Of a stretch of DNA of 64,000 nucleotides, positions 17,797 through 33,359 are shown in pieces. The position numbers were made by a program, and so were the translations under genes. Origin of the DNA: an uncultured Bacteroidales bacterium (GTDB lineage: Bacteria; Bacteroidota; Bacteroidia; Bacteroidales; UBA932). A model generated the notes under the pieces. It ran no database searches and was not told the DNA's origin. It saw only the letters and a list, made by a program, of their open reading frames with translations. The stretch spans positions 1 to 64,000 of the forward strand of contig CAJOHX010000003.1 of assembly GCA_905234475.1 (NCBI GenBank), read 5' to 3'. Position 1 is the first letter of the stretch; each line of letters starts with the position of its first letter.

Positions 17797-17820
17797 CGTC
17801 ATTCCGGGCTTGACCCGGGA
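17797..17820. repeat. Dispersed palindromic repeat, copy 1 (CGTCATTCCGGGCTTGACCCGGGA)
   Basis: Same core as copies at 28904, 47119 and (degenerate) 50610. Confidence 0.7.
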
Positions 17821-17826
17821 TTTTTT

Positions 17827-20265
<2,439 letters not shown>

Positions 20266-20344
20266 TCACGCATGCCTGCCCACAGACAATGATACAAATA
20301 ATGATTTTTTTGGAGGAGAATCTTGCGGTTTTCTAAATTATAGT

Positions 20345-20352
20345 TATCTTTG
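20345..20352 (+). promoter_or_regulatory. -7 box TATCTTTG for tRNA-Asp
   Basis: Direct reading, about 18 nt upstream of the mature tRNA. Confidence 0.55.
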
Positions 20353-20369
20353 CAACCGCATTCAAAACT

Positions 20370-20444
20370 GGTGTGGTAGTTCAGTCTGGTTAGAATGCCG
20401 GCCTGTCACGCCGGAGGTCGCGAGTTCGAGCCTCGTCCGCACCG
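20370..20444 (+). tRNA. tRNA-Asp (GTC)
   Basis: GGTGTGG/CCGCACC acceptor stem, anticodon loop CTGTCAC, T-arm GAGTTCGAGCCTC. Confidence 0.93.
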
Positions 20445-20445
20445 C

Positions 20446-20480
20446 AAGGAGCCTGTCGCAAGACAAGCTCCTTTTTTTTG
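20446..20480 (+). terminator. Intrinsic terminator after tRNA-Asp
   Basis: AAGGAGC..GCTCCTT stem followed by a T run. Confidence 0.75.
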
Positions 20481-20523
20481 TGTTCTGCAGAAAAACCCTT
20501 ATCTTTGTTCGATTTACACGCGC

Positions 20524-22968
20524 ATGCGAGAAAAAATGAAACACCATATGAAGAGATTCGGATTGCTTTTGACCGCCCTGCTGTTGGGCTTCTCCCTGAG
20601 CCTTCAGGCCCAGATGACCGACGACCAGGTGGTCAGTTATGTCAAGTCGGCACTTGCTGCCGGCAAAAGCCAGGACCAGATCGGGAAAGAGTTGCTTGCC
20701 CGTGGCGTCACGCGCGAACAGGCTGAGCGGATCAAGTCGGTTTATGAGTCGCAGCAGACTTCCGGAGAGAATGTTACGGCGCAGGCCCTGTCTCACGGTT
20801 CCATTGCCCGGGATTCCCGTGCAGAAGCCATGCAGGTCGGCGACGGCGCCATGGATGAACTCGCCGCGGAAGCGGCTGATCCGGATCGCGGCGGATCTGG
20901 CCGGCAGATTTACGGTCACGATTTCTTTAACGGCCGGACGTTGACGTTTGAACCCAATGAGAATGCCGCCACCCCGCAGGATTACCGTCTGGGCCCCGGC
21001 GATCAGCTGATCATTGAGATCTGGGGCTACAGCGAAGGGACTTACACGCAGGTCATCTCCCCGGAAGGCCGGATCAACATCAGCCAGATCGGCCCCATCC
21101 AGCTCAGCGGACTGACCATCAAGGCGGCGACCGACAAGATCAGGAAGGCATTGGTCTCCAAATATGCCAGTATTGGCGGCAGCAAACCGAATACTTCCGT
21201 CAGCGTCACCCTGGGCCAGATCCGTTCCATCCAGGTCAACGTGATGGGTGAAGTGCGGACGCCCGGGACCTATCGCCTTTCGTCTTTCTCGACCGTTTTC
21301 CATGCGCTATACCGTGCCGGCGGGGTCCGCTCCACCGGATCGCTGCGTGCCATCAAGGTGATGCGGGGCGGAGAGGAGATTGCGAACGTGGATGTGTATG
21401 AATACTTGATGGAAGGCAAGTCTGAGACGGATATCGCCCTGCAGGAAGGGGATATCGTGATGGTCCCGCCCTATGTCAACATCGCTACGGTTGGCGGCAA
21501 TGTCAAGCGCCCGATGTCGTATGAACTGCTTGGCGGAGAGACGCTTGCGACCTTGTTGGAGTATGCCGGCGGCTTTACGAGCGATGCCTATTCCGATGAT
21601 TTCCGCCTGATTCGCGAAAAGGGGCCGGAGCGTCGGATTTTCACCGTCAGGGCTTCGGAGGCCGGATTGTTCCAGATGGAGGACGGAGACTATGTGTCCG
21701 TCGGATCGAATCTGGACCGGTATTCCAACCGGGTTGAAATCCGCGGTTATGTGTTCCGTCCCGGCATGTTCGAGCTGGGGAAGGACATCGCGACGGTGCG
21801 CCAGCTGATCGCCGGTGCCGGCGGTCTCAAGGAAGATGCTTTCACCGGGCGGGCCGTTGTCGTCCGGGAGAAGCCGGATCTCAGCCTGGAGACGCTTTCG
21901 TTCGACCTGGCGGCCGTCCTGGCCGGGCAGGCCGATGATATCCTGCTGCGCAAGAACGATATTGTCGTGATTTCGGGCATCTACGAGCTTCAGGACCGTG
22001 GGACGCTGACCATCAACGGTCAGGTTGTCAGCCCCGGGATCTTCCCGTATTCCGACAATACGACCATTGAGGACCTGATCCTGCAGGCCGGCGGTTTGCT
22101 GGAAGGGGCGTCGCTCTCCCGCGTGGATGTGGCGCGCCGCCTGATTGATCCTTACAGCAAGATGCCGTCCGACACCATTGGCCAGACTTTCTCTTTTGAG
22201 ATTAAGGACGGCCTGGCCGTGGGCGGTGATGATTTCATCCTGCAGCCCTACGACGTGGTGTCTGTCCGCCGCAGTCCCAGTTCCAGGACGCAGGAATTCG
22301 TAACCATCACAGGAGAAGTCGCTTTCCCGGGCGAGTATGTGCTGCTGAGTGTCGGAGAGCGTGTCTCAGAATTGGTGAAGCGCGCCGGCGGGGCGACCAA
22401 CCACGCTTTCCTTCATGGGGCCACGTTGACCCGCCAGATGACTGAGGAGGAACGTAGAATCCAAACGGCCAAGATGGAAATGGCGCTGGGTGGCTCCATC
22501 CGGGATACCCTGGATGTAAGTCAGATTTATGTGGGTGATACGTATTCCGTCGGTATTGAACTGGACAAGGCCGTCGCCCGCCCGGGCTCCAATTACGACA
22601 TAATCCTGCGCGCGGGTGACCGGCTCTTTGTGCCCGAAGAACTCAGCACGGTGCGCATCAGCGGCGCCGTGATGTACCCGAATACGACGATTTTCGTGCC
22701 GGGCAAGGGAATGGATTACTATATCAATGCTGCCGGCGGTTATGGCTTCCGGGCCCGTCGCAGCAAAGCATATATCGTGTACATGAATGGCCAGGTGCAA
22801 CGCGCGGGCTCCACGGGCGCCAAGATTGAGCCGGGCTGCGAGATCATCGTGCCGCAGCGTCCCGAACGGAAGGGAATGTCTACAGGCGAGATCCTTGGAA
22901 TCAGCTCTTCGGCGACATCGCTTGCTACCGTGATGATTACCTTGATCAACCTGTTTGCCAAAAAGTAG
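20524..22968 (+). CDS. SLBB-domain polysaccharide export outer-membrane protein (Wza-like)
   Basis: Signal peptide; YRLGPGDQLIIEIWGYSEGTYTQVISPEGRI; repeated SLBB-like blocks; C-terminal TM. Confidence 0.92.
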   Translation: MREKMKHHMKRFGLLLTALLLGFSLSLQAQMTDDQVVSYVKSALAAGKSQDQIGKELLARGVTREQAERIKSVYESQQTSGENVTAQALSHGSIARDSRAEAMQVGDGAMDELAAEAADPDRGGSGRQIYGHDFFNGRTLTFEPNENAATPQDYRLGPGDQLIIEIWGYSEGTYTQVISPEGRINISQIGPIQLSGLTIKAATDKIRKALVSKYASIGGSKPNTSVSVTLGQIRSIQVNVMGEVRTPGTYRLSSFSTVFHALYRAGGVRSTGSLRAIKVMRGGEEIANVDVYEYLMEGKSETDIALQEGDIVMVPPYVNIATVGGNVKRPMSYELLGGETLATLLEYAGGFTSDAYSDDFRLIREKGPERRIFTVRASEAGLFQMEDGDYVSVGSNLDRYSNRVEIRGYVFRPGMFELGKDIATVRQLIAGAGGLKEDAFTGRAVVVREKPDLSLETLSFDLAAVLAGQADDILLRKNDIVVISGIYELQDRGTLTINGQVVSPGIFPYSDNTTIEDLILQAGGLLEGASLSRVDVARRLIDPYSKMPSDTIGQTFSFEIKDGLAVGGDDFILQPYDVVSVRRSPSSRTQEFVTITGEVAFPGEYVLLSVGERVSELVKRAGGATNHAFLHGATLTRQMTEEERRIQTAKMEMALGGSIRDTLDVSQIYVGDTYSVGIELDKAVARPGSNYDIILRAGDRLFVPEELSTVRISGAVMYPNTTIFVPGKGMDYYINAAGGYGFRARRSKAYIVYMNGQVQRAGSTGAKIEPGCEIIVPQRPERKGMSTGEILGISSSATSLATVMITLINLFAKK

Positions 22969-22991
22969 TTTATGGCTAAATAATTGACTGG

Positions 22992-24146
22992 ATGGAAGAG
23001 ACTAAGAATACCGAACCCCAGTACAGGGAAGAAGAATACGACGAGATCGATATCATGGAGCTGCTCCGCAAGCTCTTCAAGGATTGGAAACTGATCCTGA
23101 AGTGGTGCGGCGTCGCCGCCGTGGTCGGCCTGGTGATCGCTTTCAGCATTCCGAAGGAGTATACTGTCAATTCTACCCTGGCGCCGGAAGTGGTGTCCCG
23201 TTCCGGTGGCGGCAACCTGAGCTCGCTGGCCAGCCTGGCTGGCATCAACCTCAGTTCGATGAGCACGGCGGACGCCGTCTATCCGGACCTGTATCCTGAC
23301 ATCATCTCATCCACGCCTTTCGTGGTGGAGCTTTTTCCCGTACAGGTGGACTTCAAGTACAAGAAGGAGGCGATGTCCTCGGACTTGTACACCTATCTGA
23401 AAGAATACACGCGGGGCCCCTGGTGGGGCAAGGTGATGCAGTTCCCGTTCAAGGCCCTGGGCTGGTTCATGGGGCTGTTCCGCGAGAAGGAAGAGGGGGT
23501 GGAAGGATATGCTTCCCTGAACCCTTCCGAACTGACCCAGGAGCAGGAGGATATTGCCAAGGCCATCCGCGAGAGCGTCTCGCTTGCCGTGGACAAGAAG
23601 ACCTCGGTGATCTCGCTGACCGTCACGGCCCAGGATCCCAAGGTGGCTGCAAGGATTTCCGAGGAGGTCATTGCCCGCCTGCAGACCTATGTGACTAACT
23701 ACCGTACGGAGAAGTCCCGTCAGGACCTGGAGTACTACGAGAAGCTGTATGACGAGTCGCGGGAGGCATACTTCGCATCGCAGCAGCGCTATGCCAGCTA
23801 TGTGGACCGCAACCAGGGCGTTGTCCTGCAGCGTGTCCGTACCGAGCAGGAGCGCCTGCAGAACGAGATGAACCTCAACTACCAGCTCTACAACGCCTGC
23901 GCCCAGCAGCTCCAGACCGCCAAGGCCAAGGTGCAGCAGGAGACCCCGGTCTTCACGATCATCAATCCGCCGCAGGTACCGCTCAAGCGCAGCAAGCCCT
24001 CCAAGCCGACCATCCTGCTAGCCAGTATCTTCCTTGGTGCCATGATCGCCGCCGTATGGATTCTTTGGGGCCGGGATATCATTGCAGGCTTCAAGAAGAA
24101 GGACGAAGACGCCGTTGAGGCCGAGACCGCACCGGACCGGGAATAA
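22992..24146 (+). CDS. Wzz-family chain-length determinant protein
   Basis: N-term [80 protein letters not shown]. Confidence 0.92.
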   Translation: MEETKNTEPQYREEEYDEIDIMELLRKLFKDWKLILKWCGVAAVVGLVIAFSIPKEYTVNSTLAPEVVSRSGGGNLSSLASLAGINLSSMSTADAVYPDLYPDIISSTPFVVELFPVQVDFKYKKEAMSSDLYTYLKEYTRGPWWGKVMQFPFKALGWFMGLFREKEEGVEGYASLNPSELTQEQEDIAKAIRESVSLAVDKKTSVISLTVTAQDPKVAARISEEVIARLQTYVTNYRTEKSRQDLEYYEKLYDESREAYFASQQRYASYVDRNQGVVLQRVRTEQERLQNEMNLNYQLYNACAQQLQTAKAKVQQETPVFTIINPPQVPLKRSKPSKPTILLASIFLGAMIAAVWILWGRDIIAGFKKKDEDAVEAETAPDRE

Positions 24147-26936
<2,790 letters not shown>

Positions 26937-26940
26937 AGAT

Positions 26941-27819
26941 ATGGACGTCGTCATTACTTTCGTGGACGGGAACGACCCGCAGTGGCGCGAAGACTTCCGG
27001 CGGGTGCTGGATGTCCCGGCGCTGGAGAAGCGCTATCGCGACTGGGGCCTGCTGCGCTTCCTGCTCCGGGGGATCGAAACCCACCTGCCTTTCGTCCGGA
27101 AGGTCTTCCTGGTCGTCGCCCGCGACAGCCAGGTGCCGGCCTGGGTGGACCGCAGGCATGTGAATGTGGTGCTGCACGAACAGATTATCCCGGTGGAGTA
27201 TCTTCCCACCTTCAACAGCTGCACGATCGAGATGTTCCTGCACCGGATCCCGGACCTGGAGGAACGCTTCCTGTATTTCAACGACGACATGTTCCCGATG
27301 ATGGACTGCACCGAGGAGGACTTCTTCCCGGAGGGACATCCCGCCATCGGCTTTGCCAGCTGCCGCTGGTCCCGTTCGCTGTTCAAGCGACAGTGCCTGA
27401 ATTCCGACCGGCTGGCGCGCCGGGCGGCCGGCGTTGAGGCGGGCCGCGACTTCCTCCGCCCGGAGCACATCTGCTCCCCGATGCTGAAGAGCGCCTGCGA
27501 GGCGGCCTTTGCCGCAGTGGAGCCGGAGATCCTTGCCTCCCTGTCGCCCCTTCGGGAGAAGAAAAACATCAACCAGTATTTCTTCCTGGACTATCAGCTG
27601 TTCACCGGAATGGCCATCGACCGGCGTATCCCCAAGCGCCATTTCTCGCTGGCGGCCGCCGCCACGAACCGGATCTGCTCCTTCCTGGAGCTGCCGGACC
27701 GCCAGATGGTGTGCATCAACGACGTGAAGATGAGCTCGGACCGTTTCCAGACCGTCCGGAAGCGGCTCCATTTCGCATTCGAGCGCCATTTCCCCCGGCG
27801 CTCCCGTTTCGAATTATAG
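26941..27819 (+). CDS. Stealth-family capsular polysaccharide phosphotransferase
   Basis: MDVVITFVDGNDPQW (CR1) and FNSCTIEMFLHRIPDLEERFLYFNDDMF (CR2); INQYFFLDYQ. Confidence 0.9.
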   Translation: MDVVITFVDGNDPQWREDFRRVLDVPALEKRYRDWGLLRFLLRGIETHLPFVRKVFLVVARDSQVPAWVDRRHVNVVLHEQIIPVEYLPTFNSCTIEMFLHRIPDLEERFLYFNDDMFPMMDCTEEDFFPEGHPAIGFASCRWSRSLFKRQCLNSDRLARRAAGVEAGRDFLRPEHICSPMLKSACEAAFAAVEPEILASLSPLREKKNINQYFFLDYQLFTGMAIDRRIPKRHFSLAAAATNRICSFLELPDRQMVCINDVKMSSDRFQTVRKRLHFAFERHFPRRSRFEL

Positions 27820-27823
27820 GCTT

Positions 27824-28774
27824 CTACCGTATGGTATAGGTATAACTGTCCGGTCCGTCAACGGTCAGCTCCACCTCCTTGCTGCAGCCGCGCGGCAGGG
27901 GCGGGAGCGGCACGTCGAAGGAGCAGAGCTCCCCTTCGATCCGGCACTCGAATTCGAGGGTGGGGCGGGGGACGCCGAGGATCTCCTCCGGGGTGTCGTT
28001 GGGATAGCACCAGAGGCTGATACCCGGCTCCTGCGGGAAGAAACCGACATCGCAGGGGAGCGCGGTCCACGCTCCCGCGTCGAGCAGCTCGGCGGGCCGG
28101 AAATCCTTCTCGCGCAGGATCTCGGCATTGTCCGGCAGGTCGCGCAGGCGAACGCGGGGCTCCTCGAGCAGCTCGTACCCGTCCATGGTATTGGTGACCG
28201 ACCTGAGCGTGATGCAGCACAGCAGGCCCGTCAGGTTGAGTTCTCCGGCCTGTCCGGCGGTCGTCGCGGAGGCGCCGAGGACCGGGCAGGCGGGATCGTC
28301 GTCGGCGAAAGCGAAGGTGAGTTTCTGCATGGCGTCGTAGCGGCCCAGGGCAGCAAGGTTGAAGCGGCGGGGGCTGTTGGCGATGCCCACGAGAATCTTC
28401 TCCCCGGCCGTGGTCGGGAAGGACAGGCTGTCCGGCAGCCGGTCGTAGAGCAGGTGCTTCTCCAGCGGCTGCGTCCCGCCGGTGTCATAGACAAAGAGGT
28501 CCAGCGTGTGCACTGGACAGGCGCCTGCGTACAGGCGTACGCTGGTGAGCACCGAGTCCACGGCCACCGGCGGAGGTGCAGCCTCCTCTGTAGGGGGCTG
28601 CACCTCTGCGGGCGGCTTCTGGCAGGAAACCGGGAGGGCGGCCAGCGGGATGATAAGCAAACAATAACACAATGAAAGAACTGACCCCGCACCCTGCAGA
28701 GTGACAGGGCGCTGCGAAAGGTCGGGTGAGCGCTTGGGATGCCGCCGGCTCCCGGATTTCCATTTCTTTTCCAT
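27824..28774 (-). CDS. Lipoprotein, fimbrillin/FimB(Mfa2)-like
   Basis: LPVSC lipobox; LFVYDTGGTQPLEKHLLYDRLPDSLSFPTTAGEKILVGIANSP; -7 box TACATTTG 5 nt before ATG. Confidence 0.55.
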   Translation of the reverse strand: MEKKWKSGSRRHPKRSPDLSQRPVTLQGAGSVLSLCYCLLIIPLAALPVSCQKPPAEVQPPTEEAAPPPVAVDSVLTSVRLYAGACPVHTLDLFVYDTGGTQPLEKHLLYDRLPDSLSFPTTAGEKILVGIANSPRRFNLAALGRYDAMQKLTFAFADDDPACPVLGASATTAGQAGELNLTGLLCCITLRSVTNTMDGYELLEEPRVRLRDLPDNAEILREKDFRPAELLDAGAWTALPCDVGFFPQEPGISLWCYPNDTPEEILGVPRPTLEFECRIEGELCSFDVPLPPLPRGCSKEVELTVDGPDSYTYTIR

Positions 28775-28874
28775 GGGAGCAAATGTATGCGGCGGCCCCC
28801 AAACTTCCAAGGACCTGAAAAAAACGTAAGGGGGTAATTGTTGTTTTAATGCGTTTTACCTGAATCCATAAAAA

Positions 28875-28901
28875 TTTCGAGCTGCATTTCGCAGCTCGAA
28901 A
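28875..28901. terminator. Intrinsic terminator-like hairpin
   Basis: TTTCGAGCTGC-attt-CGCAGCTCGAAA. Confidence 0.6.
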
Positions 28902-28903
28902 CA

Positions 28904-28928
28904 GATTCCGGGTCAAGCCCGGAATGAC
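28904..28928. repeat. Dispersed palindromic repeat, copy 2
   Basis: GATTCCGGGTCAAGCCCGGAATGAC. Confidence 0.75.
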
Positions 28929-28953
28929 GAAACAACAGGCCCAAAACTCTAGA

Positions 28954-30228
28954 CTAACCTCCGAAGTTGTCGTAAAGGACGTTCTCCGGCGGGACGCCGA
29001 GCGAATCCAGCAGGGCGTTGACGGAGGAAACCATCATCGGCGGACCGCACATGAAGTACTTGATGTCCTCGGGGGTCTCGTGGTTCTTGAGATAGGTCTC
29101 GTTCATCACGTTGTGCACGAAGCCCGGGGTGTACTTGACACCGGCGGCGTCCGCCGCGGGGTCGGGACGGTCGAGGGCCAGGTAGAACTTGAAGTTCGGG
29201 AACTCCTTCTCAATCTGCGCGAAATCCTCCAGGTAGAAGGCTTCCACGAGGGCGCGGGCGCCATAGAAGAAGCTGACCTTGCGGGTCGTCTTCATGGTGC
29301 GGAAGAGCTCCATGATGTGGCTGCGGAGCGGGGCCATGCCGGCGCCGCCGCCCACGAAGATGTATTCCAGGTCGTCCGGATCGTCCTTCGGGAGGAGGAA
29401 CTCGCCGTAGGGGCCGCTGATCATCACCTTGTCGCCCGGCTTGCGGGAGAAGACATAGGTGGAGGCGATGCCCGGCGGCACGCCCGGGACGAACTTGAAG
29501 ACGCCCTTGGGCTGGGTGCGGTCGAACGGCGGGGTCGCGATGCGCACGTTGAGCTTGATGATGCCCTTCTCGCCCGGATAGGAAGCCATGGAATAGGCCC
29601 GGATTGTGGGGACGGTGTTCTTGAACTTGAGGCCGGTGATGCCGTATTTGTCCCAGTCGCCCTTGTAGATGTCGGCTACGCCCATGTCGGAGAAGTCGGC
29701 CTCGTAGGCGGGAATGTCGATCTGGATGTATTCGCCGCTCTTGAATTCGAGGTTCTCGCCCTCGGGGAGACGGACGGTGAATTCCTTGATGAAGGTCGCG
29801 ACGTTGTCGTTGGAGATGACCTCGCACTCAAGTTTCTTTACGGACAGGGCGGACTCGGCCACCTGGATCTTGAGGTTGTCCTTGACCTTGACCTGGCAGC
29901 CCAGGCGCCAGCCTTCCTTGATCTGCTTGCGGTTGAAGAAGCCGGTCTCGGTGGGGAGGATCTCGCCGCCGCCCTCGAGCACCTGCACCTTGCACTGGCC
30001 GCAGTTGGCCTTGCCGCCGCAGGCGGAGGGGAGGAAGATCTTCTGGCCGGCGAGCGTGTTCATGAGCGAGTCGCCGGGGGTGACGTCGAGCGTTTTCTTG
30101 CCGCCGTTGATATCAATCTGGATCGTGCCCTTGGGCGTGATCTTGTCCTTGACAAAGAGCAGCAGGGCGACCAGGACCAGCGTCACGAGGACGATGATGG
30201 CGATGGATGCAATGATTGTCTGAGTCAT
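28954..30228 (-). CDS. nqrF: Na+-translocating NADH:quinone reductase subunit F
   Basis: 2Fe-2S ferredoxin CGGKANCGQCKV; FAD/NAD domain; C-term CGPPMM..NVLYDNFGG. Confidence 0.97.
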   Translation of the reverse strand: MTQTIIASIAIIVLVTLVLVALLLFVKDKITPKGTIQIDINGGKKTLDVTPGDSLMNTLAGQKIFLPSACGGKANCGQCKVQVLEGGGEILPTETGFFNRKQIKEGWRLGCQVKVKDNLKIQVAESALSVKKLECEVISNDNVATFIKEFTVRLPEGENLEFKSGEYIQIDIPAYEADFSDMGVADIYKGDWDKYGITGLKFKNTVPTIRAYSMASYPGEKGIIKLNVRIATPPFDRTQPKGVFKFVPGVPPGIASTYVFSRKPGDKVMISGPYGEFLLPKDDPDDLEYIFVGGGAGMAPLRSHIMELFRTMKTTRKVSFFYGARALVEAFYLEDFAQIEKEFPNFKFYLALDRPDPAADAAGVKYTPGFVHNVMNETYLKNHETPEDIKYFMCGPPMMVSSVNALLDSLGVPPENVLYDNFGG

Positions 30229-30234
30229 GGCCGC

Positions 30235-30849
30235 TTACAGTTGAATGCCCATAAAGATCATGAACGCCATGCCCATCAGGCCCACCGTGATGAAGGTGAT
30301 GCCGATGCCCTTGAGGGGCGCGGGGACGTTGCTGTAGGAAAGCTTCTCGCGGATGGCGGCGAGGCAGACGATGGCCAGGTACCAGCCGATGCCGGAGCCG
30401 AGCGCATAGACGACGGACTCGCCGAGGCCCGTGAAGTCACGCTGCTGCATGAACAGCGAACCGCCCAGGATGGCGCAGTTGACCGCAATCAGCGGCAGGA
30501 AGATGCCGAGCGAGGAGTACAGCGAGGGGAGATACTTCTCCACGATCATCTCGACGAGCTGCACGAAGGCGGCGATCACCGCGATGAAGATGATGAAGCT
30601 GAGGAAGCTCAGGTCCACTTCCGCGAACTTGGGGGAGAGCCACTTGAGCGCGCCCGGCTGGAGCACGTAGGTGTTCAGGGCCCAGTTGATGGGGAGCGTG
30701 AACAGGAGCACGAAGATCACCGCGAGGCCCAGGCCGTTGGCTGTCTTCACGTTCTTCGATACCGCCAGGTAGGAACACATACCCAGGAAGTATGCGAAGA
30801 TCATGTTGTCAACGAAGATTGACTTGACGAATAAGCTGATGTATTCCAT
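30235..30849 (-). CDS. nqrE: Na+-NQR subunit E
   Basis: 204 aa; [37 protein letters not shown]. Confidence 0.96.
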   Translation of the reverse strand: MEYISLFVKSIFVDNMIFAYFLGMCSYLAVSKNVKTANGLGLAVIFVLLFTLPINWALNTYVLQPGALKWLSPKFAEVDLSFLSFIIFIAVIAAFVQLVEMIVEKYLPSLYSSLGIFLPLIAVNCAILGGSLFMQQRDFTGLGESVVYALGSGIGWYLAIVCLAAIREKLSYSNVPAPLKGIGITFITVGLMGMAFMIFMGIQL

Positions 30850-30861
30850 AGGGCTTCGCGA

Positions 30862-31473
30862 TTATTTCTCCTGAAGGTCCTTGTCACATGCGCGCTGCAC
30901 CCAGATGATGCATCCGAGCAGGATCAGCGCGAACGGCGGCAGGATCACGAGGTTGTTGGGAATGTAGCCGGCGGGCAGGACCCGCAGGCCGAACAGGGTG
31001 CCGCTTCCGAGCAGTTCGCGGAAGAAGGCGACGATCAGCAGGATCATGCCGTAGCCCACGCCGTTGGCGAGGCCGTCCAGCAGCGAGGGAATGGGCTTGT
31101 TGCCGAGGGCGAACGCCTCGATGCGTCCCATCACGATGCAGTTTGTGATGATCAGGCCGATGTAAACGCTCAGCTGCTTGTCGATGGCGTAGGTGGCTTC
31201 GAAACTCTTGAGGATCTGGTCCACCAGGATGACCATCATGGCCACGACCACCAGCTGCACGATGATGCGCACGCGGCCGGGGATGGTGTTGCGGAGCAGC
31301 GAAAGGATGAGGCTGGAGATGCCGGTGACCACAATCACGGAGAGGGCCATGACCAGCGCGCCCTTCAGGGTCACGGTGACCGCCAGCGAAGAGCAGATGC
31401 CCAGCACCAGGACGGTGATCGGGTTCCCCTTGAAGATGGGGTTCAGGATGGTTTCTTTCAGTTTTGCGTTCAT
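30862..31473 (-). CDS. nqrD: Na+-NQR subunit D
   Basis: 203 aa; NPITVLVLGICSSLAVTVTLKGALVMALSV; operon context. Confidence 0.96.
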   Translation of the reverse strand: MNAKLKETILNPIFKGNPITVLVLGICSSLAVTVTLKGALVMALSVIVVTGISSLILSLLRNTIPGRVRIIVQLVVVAMMVILVDQILKSFEATYAIDKQLSVYIGLIITNCIVMGRIEAFALGNKPIPSLLDGLANGVGYGMILLIVAFFRELLGSGTLFGLRVLPAGYIPNNLVILPPFALILLGCIIWVQRACDKDLQEK

Positions 31474-31476
31474 GGC

Positions 31477-32235
31477 TTATTCCTCCGATTTGGTGAAGTA
31501 TTTGGCGTAGGCGCCCAGCCAGGTGTCGATGGCGGCATCCAGGCCCTGCGAGGTCATGGTCGCGCCGGAGATGGCGTCGATCTTGTTGTCCTTCAGGGAT
31601 TTGCCGTCCTCGCCCACGGGAGCGCCGCCCTTGACGATTTCAAAGACGTTCGCCGAGCTGAAGTCGGCCTGCTCGCCGATGAACTGCTGCTGGAAGGCCG
31701 GGTCGTCCTTGATCCTGGATCCCAGGCCGGCCGTCTCGCTCTCATGGTCGAAGTAGGCGCCGCTGATGGTCGCGGTGCCGGTCTCGAAGGCGAGGTAGCC
31801 CCAGATGGGACCCCACAGGCCGGCGCCGTAGACGGGCACCACCGTGTTGCCGTTCCTGAAGATGAATACGGGCAGCTCGGCTTCGCCGGTCTGGTTGGTG
31901 CCGCCCTTGATGTTGTAGTTCTGGCGCTTGAGCTCCTTCGGGCCGTAGACCTCGATGCCTTCGAGTTCCCGGACCACGTTGCCCTGCATGTCGATGACCA
32001 GGGCCTTCTCGATCTCCTGCGCGTACTTCTCCAGCTTGGCCGTGTTGCCGAGCTTGTCCAGCTCGGCCTTGGTGCCGTACTGTGCCGCCGTGAGCATCTG
32101 GGAGATGGTCTCCGCCTTCTCGTTGGCGTCCTGCTTGCCCTTGAGGCTCTGGGACACGAAGGCCAGGAGCGCCGCCACGACCACCACGATGACGGTGGTG
32201 TAGATGACCGTATAAATATTGCTGTTGGTATTCAT
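31477..32235 (-). CDS. nqrC: Na+-NQR subunit C
   Basis: N-term TM; DAISGATMTSQG FMN-binding motif. Confidence 0.95.
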   Translation of the reverse strand: MNTNSNIYTVIYTTVIVVVVAALLAFVSQSLKGKQDANEKAETISQMLTAAQYGTKAELDKLGNTAKLEKYAQEIEKALVIDMQGNVVRELEGIEVYGPKELKRQNYNIKGGTNQTGEAELPVFIFRNGNTVVPVYGAGLWGPIWGYLAFETGTATISGAYFDHESETAGLGSRIKDDPAFQQQFIGEQADFSSANVFEIVKGGAPVGEDGKSLKDNKIDAISGATMTSQGLDAAIDTWLGAYAKYFTKSEE

Positions 32236-32239
32236 AGGG

Positions 32240-33355
32240 CTAGGCGGTTTTGAGTTTCTTTGCCTTGCGGGACAGATGCACGCTGATCACGCAGTGGTCG
32301 ATCAGCGGGGCGAACATGTTGCACAGCAGGATGGCCAGCATCATGCCTTCCGCATAGCCCGGGTTGAAGAAGCGGACCAGGATGCAGAGGGCGCCGATGA
32401 GGAAGCCGTAGATCCATTTGCCGCACTCGGTCTGGGCGGAGGTCACCGGGTCGGTGGCCATGAAGACGATACCGAAGGCGAAGCCGCCGTAGAGCAGCTG
32501 CATGTAGCAGGGGACCGTGGTGATGCCCGCCAGATCGCCGATGCCGCCCACGAAGAGCACGCCCAGCACGCCGGCGGCCATGATTTTCCAGCTGGCGATG
32601 CCCGTAAACAGGAGAATGGCCGCGCCGAGCAGGATGGCGATCACGGACGTCTCGCCCACAGAGCCCGGGACCGTGCCGATGAACAGGTCCCAGAAGCCGG
32701 TCCCGTATTGCGCGGATGCGCCGTCCGGGGCGAGGGGCGTGGCGCCGGTGAAGCCGTCCACAAGCTGCTCAGTGGGCTTGTAGTGGATCCAGCAGTTGGA
32801 TCCGGACATGTAGTTCGGATAGGAGAAGAAGAGGAAGGCGCGGGCGAGGATCGCCGGGTTGAAGATGTTCATGCCCGTGCCGCCGAAGATCTCCTTGCCG
32901 AAGATGACCGCGAACACGACGGCGAGCGCGAGCATCCACAGGGGGATGTCCACCGGGACAATCAGGGGGATGAAGAAGCCCGACACGAGGTAGCCCTCGC
33001 TCACTTCCTCGCCGCGGATCTGGCTGGAGGCGAATTCGATGCCCAGGCCCACGATGTAGGAGACGAGGTACAGGGGCAGGACACGCAGGAATCCGTACCA
33101 CCAGTTGCCGAGGATGTTGAGGCGGAGGTCGCCCACCGCCAGGCCGTGCTGATAGCCGACGTTCCACATGCCGAAGAGGGCTGCGGGCGCGGCGGCGATC
33201 ACCACGATGATGAGGAGGCGCTTGAGGTCGATGGCGTCGCGCACGTGAGACCCCTTCCGGGTAACGGTCCCCGGCACGTGCAGGAATGACTCAAAAGCGT
33301 CGATCGTGGAGTGCAGCCAGTAGAATTTGCCGCCTTTTTCGAAAATCTTGTTCAT
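32240..33355 (-). CDS. nqrB: Na+-NQR subunit B
   Basis: 371 aa multi-TM; DGFTGATPLA FMN-binding-type motif; operon context. Confidence 0.96.
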   Translation of the reverse strand: MNKIFEKGGKFYWLHSTIDAFESFLHVPGTVTRKGSHVRDAIDLKRLLIIVVIAAAPAALFGMWNVGYQHGLAVGDLRLNILGNWWYGFLRVLPLYLVSYIVGLGIEFASSQIRGEEVSEGYLVSGFFIPLIVPVDIPLWMLALAVVFAVIFGKEIFGGTGMNIFNPAILARAFLFFSYPNYMSGSNCWIHYKPTEQLVDGFTGATPLAPDGASAQYGTGFWDLFIGTVPGSVGETSVIAILLGAAILLFTGIASWKIMAAGVLGVLFVGGIGDLAGITTVPCYMQLLYGGFAFGIVFMATDPVTSAQTECGKWIYGFLIGALCILVRFFNPGYAEGMMLAILLCNMFAPLIDHCVISVHLSRKAKKLKTA

Positions 33356-33359
33356 ACTT

